The notes under the pieces: generated by a model
Seen by the model: the letters and a program-made list of their open reading frames with translations, nothing else
The model's database searches: none
What the model was told of the DNA's origin: nothing
Shown here: positions 51,894-60,232 of the stretch, piece by piece
Numbering within the stretch: the stretch's first letter is position 1
How the letters are laid out: each line of letters begins with the position of its first letter
From: Mucilaginibacter dorajii
GTDB taxonomy: Bacteria > Bacteroidota > Bacteroidia > Sphingobacteriales > Sphingobacteriaceae
Assembly (NCBI RefSeq): GCF_024808255.1
Contig: NZ_JANTYS010000018.1
Location: 1-64,000 of the forward strand
Direction: 5' to 3'
DNA: 64,000 nucleotides
Position numbers and translations under genes: made by a program

Positions 51894-52373
51894 ATGCCTG
51901 CTAACAATAAGGGTTTTGTATTTTCGATACTATTCCTATGCACTATTTTTTGCGCCGATAAAGCTCATGCCCAGGCAAAAAACGCCATCGGTATTGGTGT
52001 AGCCCTCAACACATCAAGGGAAAACAGCCAGGGTTTTGGCGGCCTTTTACAAGGCGAAATCAAACTAACCAAATCTGTAAGTTTGGTACCATCAATAGGT
52101 GGTGAGGTACCTTATGCCGTTTATGCGGGCCTTGCGGGCCGGTACTACTTTAATCCAACTTTGTATGTTACAGCCGGCAGTTTCGCGCACTATAATGGCG
52201 ATGATGCAGGTGGCATTGGCGGCACGGGTGGTATCGGCTTTATGCTGCTTTCAAGTCACCGGCAAACGCTCGACCTTAACCTTCATGGCGATTATATGAA
52301 AAACGATTACCGTGCCACACCGGTTGCGGGCATACGGCTTATTTACAGTTTTTCGTTTACGCGGCTTGATTAA
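51894..52373 (+). CDS. Small outer-membrane or secreted protein
   Basis: 159 residues from the ATG at 51894 (MPANNKGFVFSILFLCTIFCADKAHAQ, a signal peptide). The remainder shows glycine-rich alternating strands (IGIGVALNTS, LLQGEIKLTKSVSLVPSIGGEV, AGLAGRYYFNPTLYVTAGSFAHYNG, AGIRLIYSFSFTRLD), the pattern of a small beta-barrel with an aromatic final strand. Family not recognised. A longer start at 51867 lies in frame but removes the clear signal peptide. Confidence 0.65.
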   Translation: MPANNKGFVFSILFLCTIFCADKAHAQAKNAIGIGVALNTSRENSQGFGGLLQGEIKLTKSVSLVPSIGGEVPYAVYAGLAGRYYFNPTLYVTAGSFAHYNGDDAGGIGGTGGIGFMLLSSHRQTLDLNLHGDYMKNDYRATPVAGIRLIYSFSFTRLD

Positions 52374-52388
52374 TTTATAACGCCGATC

Positions 52389-52853
52389 CTATTTATCAAC
52401 CAGCAAGCCTCTTACCTCAAACGTTACCTTTCGTTTAGGATCGGTTTTTACCTGGTGTTGCTTTTTACCTGTCACGGTATCGCCGGCCAGGTGTTGCAGG
52501 TCATCGGCAATAAATAGCTTTTGGGCTACGCCATCAATGATCACTGTGCGCCCGGTCAGCTCTTTGGGCAGGGTAATGTTATAATCCTTAAAATGCGCCG
52601 CTATGATCTTGCTATTGCCGGCGTCCATCTCAAACCAGCCGCCTTTTGCTTTGGTCACCCTGATCACTTTACCCTCAATAGCGGTGATGATCCGTGTTTT
52701 TTTGCCCATAAAAGCTTCCACTTTATTGGCCCCCATCACCGTTAGGGTATCTGGTTTTTGGCCGTAAACCATGCCATGAGGTATAGGGATATGCTTTTGA
52801 GCAGCTACTGATACAGCGCAAAACATCGATATAAAAAACAACAGAAATTTCAT
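52389..52853 (-). CDS. DUF4920 family secreted protein
   Basis: 154 residues from the ATG at 52853 (MKFLLFFISMFCAVSVAAQ, a signal peptide). The conserved block HGMVYGQKPDTLTVMGANKVEAFMGKKTRIITAIEGKVIRVTKAKGGWFEMD, with a possible redox or metal site replaced by Asp/Asn, and AAHFKDYNITLPKELTGRTVIIDGVAQK match DUF4920, a small OB-like periplasmic domain. Function unknown. It is convergent with the barrel protein, with a 15-base gap. Confidence 0.8.
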   Translation of the reverse strand: MKFLLFFISMFCAVSVAAQKHIPIPHGMVYGQKPDTLTVMGANKVEAFMGKKTRIITAIEGKVIRVTKAKGGWFEMDAGNSKIIAAHFKDYNITLPKELTGRTVIIDGVAQKLFIADDLQHLAGDTVTGKKQHQVKTDPKRKVTFEVRGLLVDK

Positions 52854-53110
52854 GACTACAGCTTTTAAACACAACAGTGCAACGGGCAAAATGTTGCCTG
52901 CGTGGCTTATTGAATTTTAACTGTTACATTTGCCGGCATTAAAGCGTATATATTCACTGTAAACTCATTTATTTGTATTCAATTTGCAAACATCATTTAC
53001 TTAAATGTTAATGAATGTTAAAATATCTTAATAAAGTAATAAGCTATAGCAAGTTGTTTATTTTTACGGTGTATAAAATACCCTTGCTATATTAATTTGT
53101 ATAATTCAAA

Positions 53111-54484
53111 ATGAACAAAACCCTTACTCAATCTGTGCTTGCTGTGGCATTTTTATTTATCATTGCTTTGGCCGGAACAGGATGTCTTAAAAGCAATAAT
53201 TCGGCAAGTTTGCTACCAGTTTTAAGAACAAGCGACGTAGTTAAAGATGCTGCCGATACCAGCGCCCGCAGCGGCGGACTGATTACCGAGAACTCTACCG
53301 ACGCGATTACCGCTAATGGTGTTTGCTGGAGTGCTACCAATGCAACCCCTACCATTGCCGACTCAAAAACCACAGATACTGTGCTTAACCTGTATTTTGT
53401 TAGCAGAATGCATCCGCTTAAGGTTAATACTAAATACTATGCACGTGCATACGCAACAAATGCTGCAGGTACAGCTTACGGAAGCGTAGTTGAGTTTACT
53501 ACCGGGGCCGATCTTTCTGCCAAAGTTGGTACTGTAAGCACTTTTGCAGGTAGCGCAGCCGCAGGTTTTGACGATGCTACGGGTGCCGCGGCTACATTTT
53601 ACAGCCCACAAGGAATTACAATTGACGCCAGCGGGAATTTTTACATAGCCGATGCATTAAACAGCGCTATCAGGAAGATGACCAGTGCCGCCGCGGTAAC
53701 CACCATTACCGGTAACGGTACTATTGGTTATGTTGATGGCTCATTGGCCGATGCGCGTTTTTATGCGCCACAAGCCCTGGTTACCGATGCCACCGGAAAC
53801 ATTTATGTAGCCGACTTTAGCAATAACATGATCCGTAAAATTACTCCCGGTGGTGTGGTAAGCACCCTTGCAGGAAGTGGTACTGCAGGTTATGATGACG
53901 GAACAGGCGCTAATGCCAGTTTCAACAACCCACGTGGTTTAGTATTTGGTGCCGATGGAAACTTATATGTAGCCGATAGAGGTAACAACCTTATCCGTAA
54001 GGTAACCACAGCCGGCGTGGTAACTACATTTGCCGGCAACAGGGCTGCAGCCCAGGTTGATAACCTTACGGGCACCAGCGCCTCATTCAACAAGCCATCG
54101 GGCATAGCTGTTGACGCATCGGGCAACCTGTATGTAGCTGATTCGTTTAACTACTCTATCCGTAAAATTACAGCTGCCGGTGTGGTGACTACCTACTTCG
54201 GCAAATCAACCCACAGGATAGTAGGCACACCATCTGCCATAAGTATTGATGCCAAAGGCAACATGTTTATAACAGATCAAACCGGCCGCGTATTTGAAGT
54301 AACTTCCGATAAAGTGCTTATACCATTAGCTGGCTTAAGTGCAACTGCCGGCTTTACCGATGGTACCGGGACCAGTGCCCGTTTTGCATCGCCGCAAGGT
54401 GTAGTTGCCGATGGCAACGGAAACATTTACGTAACCGACGCCGGCAATAACAGCATCCGTAAAATAGTATTACCTTCTTTATAG
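53111..54484 (+). CDS. NHL-repeat lipoprotein with N-terminal Ig-like domain
   Basis: 457 residues. Lipobox ALAGTGCLKSNN (Cys at about residue 25). Residues about 35-130 form a fibronectin-like beta domain (VCWSATNATP, KVNTKYYARAYATNAAGTAYGSVVEFTTG), as in many Bacteroidota surface lipoproteins. Residues about 140-455 are NHL repeats, with recurring FYSPQGITIDASGNFYIADALNSAIRKM-type units (at least five copies), giving a beta-propeller. Probably surface-exposed binding; no catalytic residues recognised. The stop TAG is followed at once by repeat words. Confidence 0.88.
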   Translation: MNKTLTQSVLAVAFLFIIALAGTGCLKSNNSASLLPVLRTSDVVKDAADTSARSGGLITENSTDAITANGVCWSATNATPTIADSKTTDTVLNLYFVSRMHPLKVNTKYYARAYATNAAGTAYGSVVEFTTGADLSAKVGTVSTFAGSAAAGFDDATGAAATFYSPQGITIDASGNFYIADALNSAIRKMTSAAAVTTITGNGTIGYVDGSLADARFYAPQALVTDATGNIYVADFSNNMIRKITPGGVVSTLAGSGTAGYDDGTGANASFNNPRGLVFGADGNLYVADRGNNLIRKVTTAGVVTTFAGNRAAAQVDNLTGTSASFNKPSGIAVDASGNLYVADSFNYSIRKITAAGVVTTYFGKSTHRIVGTPSAISIDAKGNMFITDQTGRVFEVTSDKVLIPLAGLSATAGFTDGTGTSARFASPQGVVADGNGNIYVTDAGNNSIRKIVLPSL

Positions 54485-54645
54485 AGGACTTTGGGGACGA
54501 TAGGACTATTGGACGATAGGACTTAGACAGTTAAAAAGAGGATGGAGAATACGTATTCTCCATCCTCTTTTTGTTTATATCCTTTTTTTGATATCTCATA
54601 ATCATCTCACAGTCCTACCGTCCAATAGTCTCCAAGTCCAATAGC
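54485..54645. repeat. Stop-abutting word palindrome between NHL gene and radA
   Basis: After the NHL stop: AGGACTTTGGGGACGATAGG and ACTATTGGACGATAGGACTTAG. After the radA stop, on the minus strand: GCTATTGGACTTGGAGACTA and TTGGACGGTAGGACTGTGAG. The words are the same family, mirrored around the perfect palindrome at 54533-54572. Both convergent genes end in the same word family. Confidence 0.8.
54533..54572. terminator. Bidirectional terminator, perfect 40-base palindrome
   Basis: AAAAAGAGGATGGAGAATAC pairs with GTATTCTCCATCCTCTTTTT with no loop beyond the central bases. A5 and T5 ends make it a terminator in both directions for the convergent NHL and radA genes. Confidence 0.85.
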
Positions 54646-56064
54646 CTATCCAAACAACTGCCCAAATACTTCTTCAATGCTGCTCACTATTTTGATATCG
54701 ATATCATAGCGGGACAGGTCCATCCGTTTTTTATCCTGGCCGCCTGATGGGAGGTTGTATTTGGAGATAAAGATTTGGTTAAAGCCAAGCTTCTGAGCTT
54801 CGGCAATGCGCTGTTCAACACGGTTTACAGCGCGAATCTCGCCGGATAATCCTATCTCGCCGGCAAAACATGTTTTAAAGGGTATGGGCATATCCTCGTG
54901 CGAGGAGATGATGGCCGCGGCCAAACCCAGATCGATAGCCGGATCTTCTACCCGGATGCCGCCGGTAATGTTCAAAAACACATCCTTGGCAGCCAGCCTG
55001 AAACCACAGCGTTTTTCCAACACAGCCAGCAACATACTCATCCGTTTGGTATCAAAGCCTGTTGCGGTACGCTGTGGCGTGCCATAGGCCGATGTGCTTA
55101 CCAGCGCCTGGGTTTCAATCAGCATGGGGCGCATGCCCTCTAACGTAGCCGATATGGTAATGCCGCTCAAGGGCTCATCCCTGTGCGATAGCAGGATCTC
55201 GGATGGGTTTGATACTTCCCTTAGCCCCTCGCCTAACATTTCATAAATACCCAGCTCAGATGCCGAGCCGAAACGGTTTTTGATGGTGCGTAGTATACGG
55301 TACACGTGGTGCCTGTCGCCCTCAAATTGCAGCACGGTATCAACCATATGCTCCAATATTTTGGGCCCGGCTATCATACCATCCTTGGTAATATGCCCTA
55401 TCAGGAACACCGGTGTAGAGGTCTCCTTGGCAAAGCGCAGCATTTCGGCCGTACACTCCCGTACCTGCGACACACTGCCCGGGGTAGATTCAATATGTGA
55501 GGAATGCAGGGTTTGAATAGAATCAATCACCACCAGATCGGGCTCCAAAGCCTCTATTTGTTTGAAAATGTTTTGGGTTGATGTTTCTGTCAATATAAAA
55601 CATCCGCTCCCTATTGCTCCCCCTTCAGGGGGCTGGGGGGCCAATCTTTCCGCCCTCATCTTAATCTGTCTTTCACTCTCCTCGCCCGATACATACAGCA
55701 CCTTAATGTTGGGCATATTGAGCGCAAGTTGCAGCATCAGGGTTGACTTACCTATGCCCGGCTCCCCACCTATCAGCACCAATGACCCGGCTACTATACC
55801 GCCGCCCAAAACGCGGTTAAACTCCTTATCGGGTGTTAGGGTACGTTGCTCTTCGCTAAAAGTAATATCGGTTACCTGCACCGGTTTGTTCGCCCGTTGC
55901 TGTGTGGTTGATGCGGGTTTCCAGGCGGGTACTGCCGCGTTGCCTTTGTCAATAATTTCCTCAACAAAGGTGTTCCACTGCTGGCATGAGGGACATTTGC
56001 CCAGCCATTTGGGCGATTCAAAGCCACAGCTTTGGCAGAAATAAGCGATTTTGGTTTTTGCCAT
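54646..56064 (-). CDS. radA: DNA repair protein RadA (Sms)
   Basis: 472 residues. A four-cysteine zinc finger (Cys10, Cys13, Cys24, Cys27) precedes a RecA-like ATPase with Walker A GEPGIGKST (about 100-108), Walker B VVIDSIQT, the RadA-specific KNRFG motif (KNRFGSASELGIYEM) and a Lon-like C-terminal domain (FLNITGGIRVEDPAIDLGLAAAI, CFAGEIGLSGEIRAV). It helps branch migration in recombination. About 12 residues at 142-153 (APQPPEGGAIGS) are encoded by an inserted GC-rich palindromic repeat in a variable loop after MRAERL. Otherwise intact. Confidence 0.96.
   Translation of the reverse strand: MAKTKIAYFCQSCGFESPKWLGKCPSCQQWNTFVEEIIDKGNAAVPAWKPASTTQQRANKPVQVTDITFSEEQRTLTPDKEFNRVLGGGIVAGSLVLIGGEPGIGKSTLMLQLALNMPNIKVLYVSGEESERQIKMRAERLAPQPPEGGAIGSGCFILTETSTQNIFKQIEALEPDLVVIDSIQTLHSSHIESTPGSVSQVRECTAEMLRFAKETSTPVFLIGHITKDGMIAGPKILEHMVDTVLQFEGDRHHVYRILRTIKNRFGSASELGIYEMLGEGLREVSNPSEILLSHRDEPLSGITISATLEGMRPMLIETQALVSTSAYGTPQRTATGFDTKRMSMLLAVLEKRCGFRLAAKDVFLNITGGIRVEDPAIDLGLAAAIISSHEDMPIPFKTCFAGEIGLSGEIRAVNRVEQRIAEAQKLGFNQIFISKYNLPSGGQDKKRMDLSRYDIDIKIVSSIEEVFGQLFG
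55603..55643. repeat. GC-rich palindromic repeat inside radA
   Basis: CCCCCTTCAGGGGG (55618-55632 on the plus strand), followed by CTGGGGGGC, is a C-run/G-run hairpin of a type found dispersed in Bacteroidota genomes. Here it lies within the radA reading frame without breaking it. Base composition (C/G runs) differs sharply from the flanking coding sequence. Confidence 0.65.
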
Positions 56065-56505
56065 TATTGTTTGATATGCAAATTGCAGATGTGCAAATAT
56101 GCAGATTATTACCTAATTTACTAATTTAATTAGCATATCTGAAATCCATGGCTCATTTTCTATCTAAAACCTAAATAATCGCTGATTATCAACACATTAA
56201 ATTATTAACTTTATAAGTTAACACGGCGGCATAGAACCACTTTTAAAAGCAATCAGTACGCTAACCGTTATCAACGGTACTTCAAAAGAGAGGTTAATAG
56301 CATAAAAATGGCTATCTTTTGTAACCTCCCATACACCTTTGGGATCCTTTTGAACACCTTTGGAATGACTTTGAAGCCCCTGCGGGTATCCTGCGGATCA
56401 CCTCCCGATTACCGACAAGATAGTGTCACCATTAAAGACGGTTTTAGTACTTAATTTTGCAGGCGATAAAATCGGCAATTTGCAGGGTTTTTAAAACCCG
56501 GAAGA
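56065..56505. other. Gap of 440 bases without a recognised gene
   Basis: A/T-rich DNA upstream of radA (56065-56230). Then 56330-56430 is a stretch of CCTTTGGGATCC, TTTTGAACACCTTTGG and AATGACTTTGAAGCCCCTGC motifs with CCTGCGGGTATCCTGCGGAT. I see no coding potential; it looks like a degenerate tandem word tract of the kind found in Bacteroidota intergenic regions. Confidence 0.4.
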
Positions 56506-56832
56506 TTAGTTGAATGATTGCGGGTGTTCGAAGCCCAGCTTGTAGGCAACTTGGGCGATGGAAAGGTTAGTAGTACTTAGCATCTCCTTAGCCTTCTCAA
56601 TCAGTTTGGCATGAATGTGTTGCTGCCTGTTTTGCCCCGTAAGCGTACGCAGCATATCGCTGAGGTAATGCGATGACACGTTCAACTGCCCCGACAGTTG
56701 CTCAACCGCAGGCAGTCCATCAATCAAGGTTTTTTCGGTATCAAAATACCCGGCTAACAGCTCCTCTACTCGGGTGAGCATATCATTATTGGCTGCTTTG
56801 CTCCTGTTTTCATGATGCTTATTTTGAAGCAT
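56506..56832 (-). pseudogene. AraC family regulator remnant (HTH part, both ends lost)
   Basis: 108 codons that match the middle of the C-terminal part of AraC regulators: an LTRVEELLAGYFDTEKTLIDGLPAVEQLSGQLNVSSHYLSDMLRTLTGQNRQQHIHAKLIEKAKEMLS segment and the second helix-turn-helix AQVAYKLGFEHPQSFN. The stop comes straight after QSFN, where the family continues SKLFKxKTG. In another frame the next bases read LIFRVLK, suggesting a one-base frameshift. The N-terminal effector domain (about 150 residues) is absent upstream. The half-protein is unlikely to fold normally. Confidence 0.75.
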
Positions 56833-56934
56833 GAAAATCCTAAAAAAGGAATTTCCATGATTAGTATTCCTTGACTGAAGCTTACCCGCACTTTACGTAT
56901 TTAGGATAATTATAGACTTACTTAAACCATCGTA

Positions 56935-56968
56935 AATTGGGGCCGACCTTTTTAGCCGGCCCTAATTT
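56935..56968 (-). terminator. Hairpin after the SnoaL-like gene
   Basis: AATTGGGGCCGAC against GCCGGCCCTAATT gives an 11-13 base stem with one or two mismatches, 7 bases after the stop at 56975 on the minus strand. No long U-run. Confidence 0.5.
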
Positions 56969-56974
56969 GAATTT

Positions 56975-57439
56975 TTATTTTATAGCATCATTAACGGTCT
57001 GGCTATCCACAAACTGTTCAAAGCTGATGATCTTGCCGTCTTTCAACTTCCAAACATGCGCCACCCTGGCTGTAAAGGGTTTGCCGGTGAGTTTATAGGT
57101 GCCTGTATAAGTACCATACGCAACAACCTTGTCGTCACTGGCAACATAGTCTTCCGGAGTGAACTTATAGCCTACCCATTCGCTGCCTAAACGGCTGAAT
57201 ACATTTTTGGCAATATTTTCCAGGCCGATATAGGTACCACCGTAGGGAAATCCTTTGGCTTCCGTCCAGCTGATATCTGCAGCCACATATCTGGCTAAGT
57301 TCTTACCGTTCTCCTCCGAAGTTTTACCTTCATAAGTGCTCCTTACAATTTCTAAATTGGTCATTTTCTTTTGATTTAAAGTACAACCCGGCAATGCGAT
57401 AAGCAGTGCCAGGCCGAACGATTTAAATAATTTTACCAT
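56975..57439 (-). CDS. SnoaL-like (NTF2 fold) lipoprotein
   Basis: 154 residues. Signal peptide and lipobox (LLIALPGCTLNQ, Cys at about residue 19). The following domain starts at an internal Met (MTNLEIVRSTYEGKTSEENGKN) and is an NTF2-like barrel, with ISWTEAKGFPYGGTYIGLENIAKNVF and VAHVWKLKDGKIISFEQFVDSQTV matching SnoaL-like polyketide-cyclase/nuclear-transport-factor proteins. Substrate unknown. Its start overlaps the MBL gene stop by 7 bases (ATGGTAA), so it is coupled to it. Confidence 0.8.
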   Translation of the reverse strand: MVKLFKSFGLALLIALPGCTLNQKKMTNLEIVRSTYEGKTSEENGKNLARYVAADISWTEAKGFPYGGTYIGLENIAKNVFSRLGSEWVGYKFTPEDYVASDDKVVAYGTYTGTYKLTGKPFTARVAHVWKLKDGKIISFEQFVDSQTVNDAIK

Positions 57440-58323
57440 TTCATTTCACCCGTGTTTACTTTAGCACCAATTTGCAGGGCGGTTTCAAAAGTTAACGTCG
57501 GATATTTTGCTTTGATCGCTTTGATCAGGGCTTCAGAAGTCTTGTTATTTTTTAACGCCTCTTCGTAAAACTTAATATAACTTTCTGTATGTTTTACAGC
57601 ACCAATATCAAAAGGGCTTGCAGAATTGGCGTGGGCAGGAACCACAATAGCCGGATGCAGGGCTTCAATTTTGTTTAAAACACCGATCCATTGTGTGCGG
57701 GCTTCCGCTGTTTGCGCATCGGCCATCCAAAGATTGAAGGTGGTTCCAAAGATGTTGATACCGCCTACAACTGCTTTAATGGATGGTATCCACACAAACG
57801 TTTTGGCCGGGAACTCATCTAAGCCATAAACCTCTAATTTCTGGCCTTCCAGATCAATACTATTCCCTTTTAATACCTGCGGTAAAATAACATTTGAGGT
57901 TACCTTATTGCCCAATTGCCCACCCCAAACATCTAATTTCTTTTGAGCAGTAGCTTTAATATGATCTACAGTTGATGCCGAGGCATAAGCCGTAACTTCG
58001 GGAAAATACTTTTTGAATACTTCAAGGCCGAAGTAAAAATCAGGATCGCCGTAAGAAACATAAATAGCTGTTAACTTCTTACCGGATTTTTTGATCTCCT
58101 GAGCCACTTTTTCAGCATCCGCCAGGGTAAATTGCGCGTCGATCAGCACAGCATCAGTTTTTCCTGATACGATGACTGATGCTACGCCAAAACTGTTTTC
58201 TGCCGCGTTGTAAATCTGAAGTTTTAGATCGTTTGCTTCAATAACTTTGAAGCTTTGTGCCTGTACGTCCATTTTGAATAAAATTAAAGTGGTTAGTAAT
58301 ACAATTGAAAAAATTTGTTTCAT
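57433..58323 (-). CDS. MBL-fold protein with degenerate metal-binding motif
   Basis: 296 residues with a signal peptide (MKQIFSIVLLTTLILFKMDVQA). The metallo-beta-lactamase fold is recognised by GVASVIVSGKTDAVLIDAQFTLADAEKVAQEI and the spacing to PAHAN (IVVPAHANS). The zinc motif HxHxDH should be near AIYVSYGDPDFYFG, but the three histidines read Tyr, Asp and Phe, with only the Asp kept. Hydrolase activity of the standard type is unlikely; it may have become a binding protein. It is translationally coupled to the SnoaL-like gene. Confidence 0.75.
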   Translation of the reverse strand: MKQIFSIVLLTTLILFKMDVQAQSFKVIEANDLKLQIYNAAENSFGVASVIVSGKTDAVLIDAQFTLADAEKVAQEIKKSGKKLTAIYVSYGDPDFYFGLEVFKKYFPEVTAYASASTVDHIKATAQKKLDVWGGQLGNKVTSNVILPQVLKGNSIDLEGQKLEVYGLDEFPAKTFVWIPSIKAVVGGINIFGTTFNLWMADAQTAEARTQWIGVLNKIEALHPAIVVPAHANSASPFDIGAVKHTESYIKFYEEALKNNKTSEALIKAIKAKYPTLTFETALQIGAKVNTGEMKW

Positions 58324-58404
58324 CTTCTTAATTTAAATGATGAATCAAAAATGCTTACAGTACACGCCTTAAAACATTGAACAAGTTCAATAAATGCAGG
58401 CCAC

Positions 58405-58986
58405 TTATTTTCGACCAGCAATCTTCCGTCTGATCTTACTCAAAAATTCGTGGCTGATACCTAAATATGCGGCGATCTGAAGATTGGAAAGCCGTTGGAA
58501 GAGCTGGGGATATTTTTCTATAAAATCAAGGTAGCGTTGGTCGGCCGTTTTACCCAGGTTATCTATCATCCTTCTTTGCAGGGCAACATGTGTCTTTTGG
58601 GTCATTATCCTGAATAGCTTCTCTATTTCAGGTAGGTTTTCGTAAGCAAACTCCTTATCTTTTTTCGAAATTAACAGCACCTCGCTATCTTCCAACGCTT
58701 CAATAAAAAGTTGGGATGGGATTGCGTTGGTAAAACTATCAATATCGGTGATCCACCAATTTTCAATTGCAAAATAAAGAATCTGATCAAAACCATTGGA
58801 GTTAATGTGATATACGCGAAAAAGCCCTTTGATAACAAAGCCTTCAAATTTGCAAACTTCGCCCGCCCTCAAAAGAAAGCTTTTTCGCTTGATAGATTTT
58901 TGTTGGAATAAATTGCAGAAATCCTCCAATTCCTTAGCCGAAAGTACGATATGACTACTGATATTTTGTTTAAGTAGGTTGTTCAT
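58405..58986 (-). CDS. Crp/Fnr family transcriptional regulator
   Basis: 193 residues: a cyclic-nucleotide-binding fold (SIKRKSFLLRAGEVCKFEGFVIKGLFRVYHINSNGFDQILYFA) and a C-terminal helix-turn-helix (LSNLQIAAYLGISHEFLSKIRRKIA). No clear cAMP-binding Arg-Ser pair and no Fnr-type cysteine cluster, as is usual for the Bacteroidota members whose ligand is unknown. It starts 22 bases after the SMR pump gene on the same strand and probably belongs to that transcript. Confidence 0.88.
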   Translation of the reverse strand: MNNLLKQNISSHIVLSAKELEDFCNLFQQKSIKRKSFLLRAGEVCKFEGFVIKGLFRVYHINSNGFDQILYFAIENWWITDIDSFTNAIPSQLFIEALEDSEVLLISKKDKEFAYENLPEIEKLFRIMTQKTHVALQRRMIDNLGKTADQRYLDFIEKYPQLFQRLSNLQIAAYLGISHEFLSKIRRKIAGRK

Positions 58987-59008
58987 CTTTAATTAAGTAA
59001 TCTGCATC

Positions 59009-59338
59009 TTAGTGTGCATTCGTTTTTGACAAGAAATTAAGCACGAGTACACCAGAAACAATAAGCAAAATGCCCATAATAGCTGGCAGATCCATTTTTG
59101 ATTTGAAAACTACGACAGAGACAATAGCTGTGAGTACAATACCCAAACCTCCCCAAATGGCATAGGCAACGCCTAAAGGAATGTATTTTAATGTAACAGA
59201 CAGGAAGTAAAAGCAAGCCAGGTACGATATAACAGTAATGACGGATGGAAGGGGCTTAGAGAACTGGTTTGAGGCATTAAGAAAGCTTGACCCGGTCACC
59301 TCTGAGATGATAGCCAACGCCAGATATAAATATTTCAT
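59009..59338 (-). CDS. SMR family multidrug efflux protein (EmrE-like)
   Basis: 109 residues, four membrane helices. The key residues of the small multidrug resistance family are present: the essential membrane Glu in ALAIISEVTGSSFL (Glu near residue 13), YIPLGVAYAIWGGLGIVLTAIVS and the final helix PAIMGILLIVSGVLVLNF. It exports small cations such as quaternary ammonium compounds, or guanidinium in the Gdx subgroup; the GVAYAIW motif fits the EmrE-like branch. It precedes the Crp/Fnr gene by 22 bases. Confidence 0.92.
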   Translation of the reverse strand: MKYLYLALAIISEVTGSSFLNASNQFSKPLPSVITVISYLACFYFLSVTLKYIPLGVAYAIWGGLGIVLTAIVSVVVFKSKMDLPAIMGILLIVSGVLVLNFLSKTNAH

Positions 59339-59645
59339 TTTTAAACTTCTTGTTTAATACGTTGATCTAACATGTAAACTACCCGCTTATCCTCGCGGTT
59401 GGGCATCCCACTTATTGAGGTACAAAGGTATTAACATCACAGCAACTAAAATTACCTTAAATAAATCCCGCTCGTAATCGTTTTTTTTTAAATGAGCAGT
59501 ATACTTTATTATATCATAAAAAATTCCGATGAGGGGCTGTGCCTTAGTACTGGATGACATAAGGAAAGTAACCATTTTGATCAATAACTTAAAAAATCTT
59601 TAACTCCAATCAAATCGTCAACAAAACGATGCAGGTGTTCAACAT

Positions 59646-59971
59646 TTACCCATGCCAACGTTTGCCTAATTGATCTTTATTATCGGTTGCCGCCTCATAA
59701 ACTACTGCTGCTATAACGGCGGGTTCCGAAAATTCCATGAGCGTACCATCGGTAAAACCAACCATCATGTGTTGGTTTTACTCATCGCAAGCACTATCCT
59801 GCATAACCGTCATCACATTCATATAATTGCTTTTGATGCCACCCGGTTCAGCTCTGTTTCTTTTTCCGGAGATCGCATGGTGGTAATTACGCGCCAGCCC
59901 ACCGATTGAAATAATATAGCAGTTGCCTTACCCAAACCCGCAGATACACCGGCAATAAAAATAGTCTTCAT
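59646..59971 (-). pseudogene. Short-chain dehydrogenase remnant with internal deletion
   Basis: From the ATG at 59971 the first 50 codons are a normal SDR N-terminus with the nucleotide-binding glycines (MKTIFIAGVSAGLGKATAILF then GWRVITTMRSPEKETELNRV), ending at TGA 59819. After about 70 bases, another frame reads FTDGTLMEFSEPAVIAAVVYEAATDNKDQL, a C-terminal SDR piece, ending at TAA 59646. The middle of the protein (about 150 residues) is missing. The gap 59339-60232 is otherwise without a gene. Confidence 0.75.
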
Positions 59972-60232
59972 GTTTTGTATGTTTTACAGTGTTTGTACTG
60001 ACTGATACAAAAGTGAGAGTTACGGCAATTCCCCCACTTAGCTAAAACAGACGGCTTTGTAGCCAAAATGAAGCCGGACACAAAAGAGCCGGGAATCAAG
60101 ATTCCTGTTGGCTAAATCTTACGTTGCCGGGTGAGTATGATTTTTTGGATATCCTTTCCATAAAAATTCATCATCCCTGCAACGAAACTAACCGGGCTGC
60201 TGTCTTATACCTGTAAACCAATTTCAAACCAA

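Noticed and set aside
55562..56044. 160-codon frame opposite radA
   Set aside because: Shadow of radA; residues do not resemble a known protein and the radA motifs are complete.
59387..59584. 65-codon minus-strand frame upstream of the SMR gene
   Set aside because: No family match and low complexity; it lies in the decayed block and has no promoter or clear start context.
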